NCBI GenBank assembly: GCA_037127255.1
Contig: JBANSL010000020.1
Coordinates: 56,581,098-56,645,097 of the forward strand
Origin: Persicaria tinctoria
Taxonomy: Eukaryota > Streptophyta > Magnoliopsida > Caryophyllales > Polygonaceae
Direction of reading: 5' to 3'
Length of the DNA stretch: 64,000 nucleotides
The notes beneath the pieces were generated by a model, which made no database searches, had not been told where the DNA came from, and was given only the letters and a program-made list of their open reading frames with translations. The position numbers were made by a program, and so were the translations under genes. Positions 1-10,896 of this stretch are shown here, piece by piece; the first letter of the stretch is position 1; each line of letters begins with the position of its first letter.

Positions 1-5
1 AGAGG

Positions 6-263
6 ATGAAAGCAAATGGTCCAATGTGGCAAAGAAACATGCAGCTAGGCAAAAAAATTGTAGCTAAATGTACCAGCAAAGGGAGCAATAGCAAAAAAGG
101 GAATGTGAGTATCAATGGGAGGAATTATACAGTTCTGAACATGAATGCCAGTTATGACAGTAATGACAGCAATGGGGAAGTTGGCTCTGAACAGGAGGAT
201 AAGAGTGCACGGGACCTGAATGTAAATGGGAGTAGCACCCATGGTCAAGCGTCTCATGGATAG
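6..263 (+). CDS. LINE ORF1 (nucleic-acid chaperone) C-terminal end, partial
   Basis: An 85-residue open stretch runs in from the window start and stops at 263. It is hydrophilic, rich in Ser, Asn, Lys and Gly (several SNSKKG and SNDSN-type runs), and overlaps the ORF2 start at 226. That position matches the C-terminal tail of the gag-like ORF1 of plant L1 elements, which normally ends just before or overlapping ORF2. No zinc knuckle is visible because the diagnostic part lies upstream of the window. The assignment rests on position and composition. Confidence 0.5.
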   Translation: MKANGPMWQRNMQLGKKIVAKCTSKGSNSKKGNVSINGRNYTVLNMNASYDSNDSNGEVGSEQEDKSARDLNVNGSSTHGQASHG

Positions 264-3200
264 AGTCCGGATAGCGGCTTGGAACGTTAGGGGATTCAAT
301 GATGAGATAAGAAATAGCATCATTACTTCCTATATTTTTGAAAATGATATTGCCTTAATTGCTTTTCTGGAAACTAAAATGCTTGAGAGAAACATTGATG
401 ATGTCAAACATACTTTGATGAAGGGATGGAGTCATGTGATCAATGGGCATGGTACTGAGAAAGGTCGAATCTGGCTATCCTGGAACCCACTGATTTTTGC
501 TGTCAATGTCCAACGAATGCAACGACAGGTTATCCATTGTGAAGTGCAGGCGATAGATGGGAAATACAGATTTGATGCTTCGTTTGTGTATGGAGCTAAC
601 ACACGAAGGGAAAGAGAGGAAATATGGGCGGAGCTCCATGAGATTGCTGCAGCTGTTACTCGCCCTTGGACTGTCATGGGTGATTTTAACTGTGTTCTGA
701 ACATGGAGGAGAGATGGCCAGTTAAAATTCCACAAAGAGACATTTTTGAGGAGTTAAGAGAGGGGATGGCAGTTTGTGGGCTCACTGATCTTAAGTACTC
801 CGGAGCCAAATTCACATGGACAAATAAACAGAGTGGAGAAGATCGAAAGGAAAGGAAGCTTGACAGAATTTCGGTGAATGATTACTGGATGGAAAATCTG
901 GAGCAAACAAGTGCTTATTTTGGTACTCCCGGATGTTCAGACCACTCTCCTGCAATCCTAAATATTAGAAATGCTAGTGTGCGAAGGAGGTACCCATTTA
1001 AGTTTAAGAATTTCTGGGCAAAAGAACCTGACTTTCCATCTTTGGTTCAGTGCGCATGGAACCAACAGCACAGTGGTTCTAAACAGTTTCAGCTAGCTTG
1101 CAAGCTGAAGAATGTTAAAGAGTCCTTGAAGACATGGGACAGGGCGAGGTTCCCGGAACTACAAACGCAGATAAAGCTCGATAAACAGAGCCTGCATGAA
1201 CTACAATTACAGCTGCAAACTGATATTGGCAATGCTGGTCTAATTGCTCAAGAAAAACGGGTTGAGGAGAGACTAAGGAAAAATGTTGCTAGACATCTTA
1301 GCTTGGTTACTCAACGAGCAAAGCTTCACTGGATTACTATGGGAGAGGAATCTTCCTCAATGTTCTACCGAAGCTTGAAAGAAAGAAGAGATAGAAATGC
1401 CATCTATGCTATGACGGATGACACAGGGAGAATGATGGAGGATGAGGAAGAAATCAGAGCTCACATTCTGGTTTCGTTTCAGAAATTGTTTGCAACTGAG
1501 CCAGACGTTGTTCAAATGCCAGCTATACCAGTAGGGACTGTTGTAACAGTTGAGGAAGCTGTGAATATGTGCAGAATGCCTACGAATGAGGAGATCAGAA
1601 AATCGGTTTGGGCAATAGGCTCTAACAAGTCTCCGGGACCGGATGGGTTTGGGAATCAGTTCTTCAAGAGCTGCTGGAATACAGTGGGCAAGGATGTGTG
1701 TGCTAGCATTAAAGAAATATTCTGGAATGGGATTATCCTGAAGCAATCCAATGCCACTTTTGTATCTCTTCTACCGAAGGTGAACAATCCCACTTTGGTG
1801 AAGGATCTACGCCCAATCTCTTGTTGTAATACAGTAATGAAGATGGTTAGCAAGATGTTGGTTGCCAAAATCAAGAGCATGATGAGCCAGTTGGTGTCGG
1901 ATTGTCAAGGTGCTTTTGTGCTCGGGAGATCATTGGCTCACAACAATGTTGTTGCCTTAGAAGTTGTGAGAGGATACGGTACCAAGAGAATGTCACCACG
2001 CTGCACATTTAAGGTTGATCTTCAAAAAGCATACGACTTTGTCAGTTGGGAATTCGTACGTTGCACGTTACAACAGCTGCAGTTCCCGGAAAAGTTGGTA
2101 GAACTGGTAATGGAATGTGTGACGTCAACAACATTCTCAATTATTATTAATGGGGCGCCAGAAGGGTATTTCCAAGGGAAAAGAGGGCTGAGGCAAGGCG
2201 ACCCTCTCTCGCCTTACCTTTTTGTGTTGTCCATGGAGATGCTCAATCGTATGCTGAATGAAGGAACCATGAGCCCAGATTTCCGATTCCATCCGAAATG
2301 CAGAAGAATGAGACTGGTCCACTTAGCGTTCGCTGATGATTTGCTGATTTTTTGTAAAGCTGATATTAAATCTGTCAAGGTGATAAAACAGGTACTGGAC
2401 AACTTTTTCAAGGCCTCAGGCCTCCGAGCTAACAAGGACAAAAGTACTGTCTACTTTGCTGGGTGGATAGAGAAGTGGTGGAGAATATTACGAGAGAACC
2501 GGGGTTTCAGGAGGGTCAGCTACCTGTCTGATATCTAGGCATGCCGTTGCACTCAAAGAGAATCTCTACTCATGAATACAGTGACCTTACCGAGAAGTGT
2601 GGTAAATATATACAGAATTGGGCGACTAGGAAATTGTCGTATGCAGGCAGAATGCAATTGATAAAGGCTGTGTTTGGGGGTGTGCTTTCTTTCTGGAGCC
2701 AGTCTACTCTTCTACCGAAAGGGGTTATTGCTAAGCTGACTGAAACTCATCGCCATTTCCTTTGGAAAGGTACGATAGAAGGTGGCAAAAATCTGGTTGC
2801 TTGGAGTGATGTGACAAAACCTTTTGATGAAGGTGGCTTGGACACCAAAGAAATTCTTGGCTGGAATAAGAGCATATATGCTAAACTTCTAAGCGATGTT
2901 GATAGCCAGAAGGAGTGTATATGGGTGAGATGGGTAAACCATAATCTGCTCAGAGGCAATTCAGTGTGGGATGTCGGCCCGAGACGTGATGATTCATGGG
3001 CTTGGAAGGCGCTCCTGGAGGTGAGAGATGAACTCAAGGAGCGTCTGCAACCCCAAGGAATCGTCGAATGGAATGATTTACATCATCCTACTGAAGGCCT
3101 GGCGAGTGGGAAAGTTTATGAATTGGTACGTAACCATGGAGAGAATGTCGAATGGGGGAGCTTCATTTGGAAGCGAGCCCAGTGCAAGCGCTGGTCTTTT

Positions 3201-3652
3201 GTTACGTGGTTGGCTGCTCGACAGAGACGGGGCGTGTAGTCAAGCACTGGATGGGCCCAGATGCAACCTAGTGTGTACTGTGCCATGAGGAGGAGGAAAC
3301 AGAAGATCATCTCTGGTTCGGATGTAGAGTAATCAGGGAAGTGCATAGCAGAGTGTTTGATTGGTTAGGAGTGGGGGTCCGATACAGTAACCTCCGTGAA
3401 TGGCTTATGTGGTTCGAGAGAGAACCAGAAGCCAACAGAAGAGGGGCGATGTTCCAAGGAAAGCTGTTGGCGTTGTGTGCATTCGTGTACACTACTTGGA
3501 GGGCGCGAAACCGGGTCATATTCGTGGGTGAGCAATTCAGCCCGGCTACTTGCGCTATTGAGATCATTAAGGCATGTCAGAACAGAATCTCCATCAAATG
3601 CAAGAGTAGAACGAAGATGGAGAAGTTGTGGGTTAGGAGGCTGATGCAATAG
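226..3652 (+). pseudogene. LINE ORF2: endonuclease + reverse transcriptase, frame-broken
   Basis: ORF2 encodes the enzyme that nicks target DNA and copies the LINE RNA at the nick. The apurinic-type endonuclease is at residues ~10-240 (AAWNVRGFN, ETKM, VMGDFNCV, LDRISVND, CSDHSPA). The reverse transcriptase follows at ~470-750 (SPGPDGFGNQF, LRPISCCNTV, FKVDLQKAYDFVSW, RGLRQGDPLSPYLF, and the catalytic FADD at about 2329-2340). The frame is lost near 2460, where a one-base deletion in a G-run fits. The next frame has a TGA at 2529-2531 just before the conserved YLGMPL, where Arg (CGA) is usual. It then runs to 3239, and the zinc-binding end (CVLCHEEE...ETEDHLWFGC, from 3272) continues in a third frame to 3652. 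The start could be 226 or the Met at 256; the endonuclease begins right after the latter. Confidence 0.9.
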
Positions 3653-5025
3653 ACGAGACTTAGTTTATGAGGATGGATGTATAGAGGACGTGATGTTTAG
3701 GGGTTTTTTGACGAGTCTCTTTTTGTGGGGTGGATAGTTTTGAGGTTTTTTGGGAGGTATACGTCGTATGTATTTTTCCACGGGACTCTTGGTTTGGTCT
3801 GCGTGTCTTTTGTAACCTGGTTACACCATCTTATATATATTTACCAGTTCAGAACTTACACAACACAAGTGTACATTTGCATATCAGGCGATTATGACTG
3901 CATATGATGTTTAAACATGTGAACTTATTGAAAAAGGAAAACATAAATTTTTTAATTGTTATACTAAAGAGATAAATAGAAGATATTACTATCGGTAATT
4001 TTGCATAACATAGTAGTCAGATTGAATATCATTATAATACGGTTGCATATAGTCACAGTATATTTGCACATCAAAGTTCTAACGATGAGGTTAAAAAACA
4101 ATAAATTAAAGGAACATAACATATAGGTAAGTCAGCCAAGATACCACATAAGTTCACAATATTCAACATAGGTAAGTCTTAGAAGTTATTACATAAGTCC
4201 AACCCAAAGAAACACAATGTATTAGAAGTTATCGATAGTTGAGGTTAAAAGAGACCGATCAAGACACAACCCAGCTTTGACTTTCCGTTCTAACCCAAGT
4301 TTAACTTTTATGGTTTAACACCCTTCATGGTCAATTTTGCATGTGCTCTTGCTGCGTTTACAACTTCTCTCCGATTTTCATTCACGTCTGAGCAAATCAG
4401 TTCAGCCAAATACTTCAACCGCAACTTTGAAATATTTTTGTCATTCCTTGGCTCGAACCCGCACTTGTAGCCTTTTTCAATCCCCAAGAAAGTTTCCATT
4501 TGACGCATAACGCATATTCCTGAATGAATAACCTTGTCCTCACCAGCCCATGGAAGGTCCGACACCTCTGTCTTGGAATATGGGATTATATTTGCCTTTG
4601 CAATACACCCCTTTCCGACCAAATACTCATTGACTAGGTCTACCTGCATAAGCCAAGGAAAGAGAAATTAAACTTAATATCAAACTAACAATCTATAATT
4701 TTTTAAAAGAAAAGTAACTTTGAATATCTAAATTGGCAATAATATGACTAACCAAATTGTCAATCAAAGGCGGGCAGTTGCATTTTGGTTCATAACAGGA
4801 GGGAGATACATCCAGGATCTGTGTGATCTTGGTCTTCAAGTTGAAAACCACCATGTAGATGTAGTCTTCAGTGTGAATACCAAATACAAACTATACACCA
4901 AAATCAAAACTATATCAACATCTTGAATGTCAGCAGTATAAATTTTACAATGACAGCCTAACTATATTGTATCTGAACTTACATAAAAAATAAATAGGGT
5001 TGTAGATAAAAAAATTTAGGATTTT

Positions 5026-5715
5026 AAAAACAACTAGAAATTAAGAAATAACTGCCATAGGTATAAATATATCAAAAGATGTCTATCAGAAGTGATTTTT
5101 TATTATCAGTGTTGACATCTGTATTAGTGTTGACATCTAAAGTGGGTTTTTGTTATCACTTTTATAGTTACAAAATTACATTAACATATCGTATCAAAAA
5201 ACAATACTTATTATCAATCTATGTATATTCATATCATATGAATACATATATGTACTATTCAACCCACTACATGTCAGCAGTAAGCAAGTCAGCAATACAT
5301 TTTTTTACAGGAAATTCAACAACTGTGTTTAAATACTTATGACATAAAAAAATAATCAGTGATGTAGGTATTTAAAAACAACTAGAAATTAAGAATAATT
5401 GTTATAGGTATAAATACATCAAAAGATGTCTATCAAAAGTCAGTTCTTATTATCAGGGTTGACATCTGTATTAGCGTTGACATCTGAAGTGAGTTTTTCT
5501 TATCAATTATATAGTTACAAAATTACATTAACATATCGTATCAAAAAACAATACTTATTATTAATCTATGTATATTCATATCATATGAATACATATATGC
5601 ACTATTCAACCCACTACATGTCAGCAGTAAGCATGTCAGCAGTACATTTTTTTACAGCAATTCAACAACTGTGTTTAAATACAGCTGACATAAAAAAAAT
5701 AGTAATATAGGTATG
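5026..5715. repeat. Tandem duplication, two copies, period 347 bp
   Basis: Two near-identical units begin at a shared TTAAAAACAACTAGAAATTAAG stretch (about 5026 and 5372); the landmark GTATAAATA recurs at 5061 and 5408, giving a period of 347 bases. The duplication lies in what would be an intron of the Ulp1-like gene. Each unit contains ACATGTCAGCAGTAAGC, a motif also found in the 334-bp repeats at the other side of the MULE. Confidence 0.85.
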
Positions 5716-8700
5716 GTATTGCATTTAAAGTTCACTTCTTTCAATTTAATATGAGAAGCCAAGGACAATGCAGTGTCAACTCGGAGACTAAACTTTTCAA
5801 ACTGCTGCACAGTTTCAGATAATGATACTTCCGTTGGATATTTCTGGTTGGAAAAAAATGTTAGAACAATGGTGGAAAAATGATTGATTTTAACTTGGTA
5901 AATTTATTAAAAATGCACATGAAATTGAAAGTAAAATAAAAGTTGCAATCTTACAGACGAGTTGATAGACAAGAAAAGCCTTGATGGAGACAAATCACTC
6001 CTGTATTGCTCTTTATGATTTAGGATTGCCGCCCAAGCATCAATAATGTTGGGAGATACTATACAATCCTCCTCTAGAGATCTCATATCAGCCCTAACTA
6101 AGTTTAGAGCTTTGTATTTAAATAAGGTTTCACTGCAATTAGAGGCATCAAGAACATAAAACAAATGTGAATAAAATTAAGTTAGAGAATATAGATTAAA
6201 ATCTTAAGTAATTAAATGAATGGAATAAACTTACGTGTTAGACGCTGATCTCCTACTAACACATGCCGCTAAAATCTTCTCAAGTTCAGACATATTATCA
6301 CTGATGTCAACAACACGGGAATAATAAGGGCTTCGCAAGGATGCAGTTGGTTTATGTGCTCTTTTCCCATCTCCGTCTTCCTTCTTTACGTGAACTTGTT
6401 CTTTATCACCCAAAACATTAGTACAACTGCGAGTAGATCTACGAGTTGGCATAGGAGCAGCTGGTTTGGGTTTCCTTGAATACACTGAAGTTTTACCAGA
6501 TTTAGCATTATCAACTTTTTGAGCAGGCAGGTGTTCAACAATATCAGCTTCTTTTCTGGCATGGACTGCCTCTTCAACATTTTTATGTGCATCTTGTTGT
6601 TGGTTAGAAACATGCGTTTGTTCTTCATTAATATTTTGTGGAGGCACATCTTTAACATTCTCTGCAGCTGATTCATTGTGAATTGTTGCATGAACAACCT
6701 TATCCCGACCTTTTTGTGTAGCAGGAGCAGCCTTTGGTGCATCATTAAAACCCTTCGTTGCATCTGTATCAACCTTCTTTCCGGCTTGTGCATAATCTTT
6801 TGAGGTAGGTCTTGGAGGTGCTGAGTAAGTATCATACATATCAAAATCTGGCTCTTCAGAAATTCACACCTTCTTTTTGCCATTTCCTTTCACATCAAAA
6901 CTAGCTTCTTTCTGTGCAGGTGCTTTATTTTTTCCATCTAAGTGTGAGGGAGGATTTGTTGCATCATTAACAACCTTCTCTGCATCAGGTGTTAAGAAAG
7001 CAGGATCAGACTCAAACAAATCAAAAGTTGGCTCTTCAGAGATATGGGCTTTTCCTTTTCTCTTTCTCTTCGCATGTAAAATTTCTTTTTTCTATAGATC
7101 TGTAAGATGCACTTCTTTGTTAGTAGCAGTTTGTTGTGCTGGAGCTTTAGTTGTCGTAGTTGGACAAGCAAAAAAAGTTAAGTCGTCAACAGGTCCTTCT
7201 TCAGGAAGTTTATCTTTCATTCGTTCCTTGTTCTTTGCAGCTAAATCAACCTGAGTTAGGACATCCAAAACTCTGGATCTGACCAAAAAAGATGCTGAGA
7301 ATTGTTCCAGATTGTGTTGGGAGAGGCATCCATATAATTATGATGATGATCTTCAGGTGCAGCTTGGTCCGGCTCATTTACCAACCCCATAAGATTATTA
7401 GCAGCATCAATGAGAGCTTTGACCTTCTCATTATCTTGAAACTCAGAAGGAACCTTTGTAGACATACTAGCAAATTCAAATATTGCAGATGCTAATGCAG
7501 TAGTCTTCTGAGCCAAAGCTTGTATGAACAACTAAATATAGATGCAAGTAAAAGAGGGAAAAACCAATAGATTTTAATTCATATTAAAAATTAAGGGATG
7601 CAACAAAAGAAAATACCTCAATAGAAGTTGGCTCTTTATTCGGGACAGTTTGTTCCATAGGGGGGGAGATGTTGGAGCAGTTGCTGGATTACTATTTTCA
7701 GAGCTAGGGATGCATTGACGAGGTTGAATTAATCCAGAACCAAAATCTCATGCCTCAATATCATCCTTTTCACGTTGACGAAGCATTGCTGACGTCAATC
7801 CAATAAAAACTGGGATTGATCTAGTGAATCTTCTGAACAAAATGCTCGAATACAACTTCACTCTATCAACATAGAACAACTGGAACATGAAAACATTATG
7901 TTAATTATATATTAGCCGCAATATGATATTAAAATGTAGAATTAGATATAATATTTTAAAAATAAATACTTACGTTTAAAAAAAATACAGGACCTCTGAA
8001 CTGCCCTTGTTTGGTTTTCTCCCAACTTTTCTTTGAGTCAACTAAGCATTCTAATAAGAATGCACACACCAGTTAAACTCCTTGAAATCTTCTTGGCCAG
8101 TAAAAACTCTAACTAAACTTTGGTTTATGTGCCCACTCTGATGTGTGTCCAGTAGCAAATAATGGAACAAAACTGCAAAGTTCAACCGGAACTGATCACC
8201 AGCATCAACATCTTTAACCATCTTTTCTATCAAAACAGAAGGTGAAATCATTTCCCCAGCTAAAAGAGAAGCACGCCACTGTCGAGTAACCTCAAAGTTT
8301 TCTTTACAGCTCTTCTTGCATATCAACTTCTTTCCCATTGGTAGGCCCAAGGAAATGTGTACATCCAAATCACTTATCGCTAACCTATCTCTATTAGGTA
8401 GAATCAAAGAGCATTTGTTTGCATCAAAATTATCAACCAACCAGTAGGAAAGCAATAATGGGAGATTCATTATTTTCAAATCAAGCAGATCTCCAAACCC
8501 AATCCCTTTAATGCACTCTTTCTGTTTATTACTTAGCCTCTCAATTGCAGAAACAAACATCTTCGGGTTGGATCTTGTCTTTAGTGTAAGGAACTTTTTA
8601 CCTTTTGGAATTCTCTGTTTCTTCAACAACACAACTCTATGAGAAGGACCAGGCTCTACATCGGATTTGTGAGTTGGAACATCAGAGGATTCATTCCGCA

Positions 8701-9170
8701 GATTTGGATCTTCATGCAAGTTACCACCATTAGAAGTTTGTCTTTTATCAGGCTCTAGGCATCCACCCAAAGAGACTGTGACATCAATATCCCTGCCCTT
8801 GATAGTTTGTTCTTTCCGATGCATATCATCCATAACATACTGTTGTTTTTCATTAGCACCAGTCTTTAAATCAGTAGTAGGTGGGACTTCAGGAGATTTG
8901 TCTTTATCAGGTTCTTGACATCCAGCAGAAGACACTGGGACATCAGTATCTCTGGCCTTGACAGTTTGTTCTTTACTATGCATATCATCCATAACACAAT
9001 CTTGTTTTTCAGCAGCAGCAGTCTCAAAATCAGAAGCAGGTGGGACCTCAGGAACTTGCTGATCTGCATTTTAATTTTCAGAATCCAATCTAGTACTACC
9101 ATTTACAGAAGGGAATGAATCAGAAGATATATTTTGAGGTAAATTAGCACCAAGATAAGAACCAGATGGA

Positions 9171-9440
9171 ACTTCAGGTGCTGCACAAGTTTCATTTTGA
9201 GAATCAGAATTCAGATTAACAGTACACTCAATAGACTCAAAAGCATCAGGATTCTCATTAACAGTACAATCAGCAGAATTAACAGGATCTGGAAATCTTG
9301 TAGTCCCATCTGCTGTTGCACAAGTTGCGTTTTGAGAATCAGAATTCAGATTAACCGTGCACTCAACGGACACAAAAGCATCAGGATTCTCATTAACAGT
9401 ACAATCAGCAGAATTAACCGGATCTGGAAATCTTGTTGAT
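9171..9440 (-). repeat. In-frame 135-bp coding tandem repeat
   Basis: Two adjacent 45-residue units in the acidic linker of the Ulp1-like gene share RFPDPVNSADCTVNENPDAF and ECTVNLNSDSQN. The landmark GATCTGGAAATCTTG is at 9286 and 9421, exactly 135 bases apart, so the reading frame is kept. A second, looser duplication follows in the same exon (VMDDMHSKEQTVKARD near 8992 and VMDDMHRKEQTIKGRD near 8830). Confidence 0.85.
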
Positions 9441-10149
9441 AGAATTTCAGGACAAAGTACGGGAGGCTGTGAGGCTGAACCATCAGTGGTTGGACCACCA
9501 ACACTCGTTCCATCTTTACAAATAATGGGTTGCTCTTCTTCAACTTCTACTGACCCAGTAAGCTGTGATAAATCCGGGAAAATGGGAGAGTCCCTTGACA
9601 GATCAACTGCCTTCTGGGCATGACGAGAGGTTGCAGATTTCTTAACACGTTTCTTACTAGAGGTAGGAACAGCATTTGAACAGAAATCACCTCTAGTTCG
9701 TAGTCGTTTACCTAAGTAAATACAAGTAAAAAATGACAATAAATATGTGAAAAATCAACGCGGGGTTAGTTACCCACATCCAGCTAGCTATAAGCTCTAT
9801 TAATTACTTCAATAAGCATTAATGGCAACAAAAATTTAAGAAGCAGGACATTGTAAAAAGTTGCATAAAAACTTGCACAACATTAAACCCTAACCTAAAA
9901 AACGAAGAAAATTTGAAGATAGCAAAGATTTACCAGATGAATTAGATGACATGGCAACAGAGAAGCTCAAAATAAACGCGCAATGATCACTCGAACGAAG
10001 AAATGGTTGATCAACGCAAAACGATCACTCGAACGAAGGTGGTGGAACAAGCTTGTAAAAAGTGAAATTAGTAAAGTGATAAATCGATCAAAAATAGAAG
10101 GGCGGTGCTGTATTTATTTATACTACCACATTTAATATTTATATTTTAT

Positions 10150-10660
10150 TTATACCCTAAATGATTTTATATTTGCATATCATCAAGTTATATTTGCATA
10201 ACATAATCTTATATTTGCATATCATCAACTTATATTTGCATATCATCAACTTATAATTGCATATCATAAACTTATATTTGCATATGATTCTTATACATTT
10301 TGCAGAACGGATGTGTATCTATTTATACTACCATAATATTAAATTACAATTAATATTTATATTTCATAATCTTATATACACGTTAGATGATTTTATATTT
10401 GCATATCATCAATTTTTATTTGAATATCACCAATTTATGCTTGCATATCAAAAATTTATATTTGCATATTATAATCATACATTTTCCCAACATGAATTTG
10501 AATTTTCCCAACTTATTTTTATTCACTAAAAAATAAAATACAAGTATTAGATATCAAGAATCATATATTTGCACATCTTGAATTAACTTTTGCATATTAT
10601 AACGTTATATTTGCATATCAATGATTTATGGTTGCATATCATAAGTTTACAAGTTGCACA
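10150..10660. repeat. AT-rich minisatellite of TTTGCATATCATCAA-type units
   Basis: The spacer between the two MULE genes is filled by imperfect units around 21-23 bases long of the type TTATATTTGCATATCATCAA, with at least a dozen TGCATAT or close variants. The same TGCATAT motif recurs at 3877-4070 on the other side of the companion gene. Placed directly upstream of the Ulp1-like gene (minus strand), it may hold its promoter. I see no coding sequence here. Confidence 0.75.
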
Positions 10661-10896
10661 ACATCAATTTATAATATGCAAGAGAAACTAATGTAAGATG
10701 AAAAGAAACTACTGTTAAGGCAATAAAAAATAAAAATTGTTTGAATTTAAAATATAAAAGTCATTCAATTGATATAGTAGAAAATTATAAATTGTAATTT
10801 TTCAAACATGTAAGCCTTAAAAGTGCATACGTAATGTTGTTTACAAAATGTATAAGTTTGATGAAAGATGGCATAGAAGTTGTGTTGTTGAGACAG

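Larger units (their letters stand above)
1..3845 (+). mobile_element. L1-like LINE, 3' portion (5' end outside window)
   Basis: The segment carries the tail of an ORF1, a long ORF2 with endonuclease and reverse transcriptase, an RNase-H-free C-terminal Cys/His region, and a short 3' untranslated part rich in T and G that ends near a TATATATATTTACC stretch. No long poly(A) is seen at the 3' end, so the right boundary near 3845 is approximate. Past that point the sequence changes to the AT-rich MULE-associated type, so the LINE probably inserted into the left part of that element. Reading frames are broken (see ORF2), so this copy is not autonomous. Confidence 0.85.
4308..9952 (-). pseudogene. 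Ulp1/C48 peptidase-like MULE companion gene, multiply disrupted
   Basis: Likely first exon is 9952-9934 (MSSNSSG), spliced to 9711, where GT/AG and codon phase agree. The next exon (9711-8051) has a basic start (GKRLRTRG), a repeated acidic linker, then a folded region (GFGDLLDLKIM, YWLVDNFDANKC, DVHISLGLPMGKK) typical of plant TE-borne Ulp1-like proteins. Downstream are a lysine-rich linker (7531-6231), a helical segment (LVRADMRSLEED, IIDAWAAILNHKE; 6164-5907), a core exon around 4921-4744 (YMVVFNLKTK, ILD) and a last exon 4649-4308 (GICVMRQMETFLG). Lesions: TAA at 9073-9071, a 2-bp GT insertion near 8065, TGA at 7750-7748, TGA at 6866-6864. Where active relatives usually read DCG before the VMRHMET-like motif, this copy reads HSG, so the catalytic Cys appears lost. 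In SUMO proteases this family cleaves isopeptide bonds; the TE role is unknown. Confidence 0.65.

Noticed and set aside
3850..4110. Possible left TIR of the MULE
   Set aside because: I compared it with the right side (18830-18900) and found no matching inverted repeat; only the TGCATAT motif is shared.
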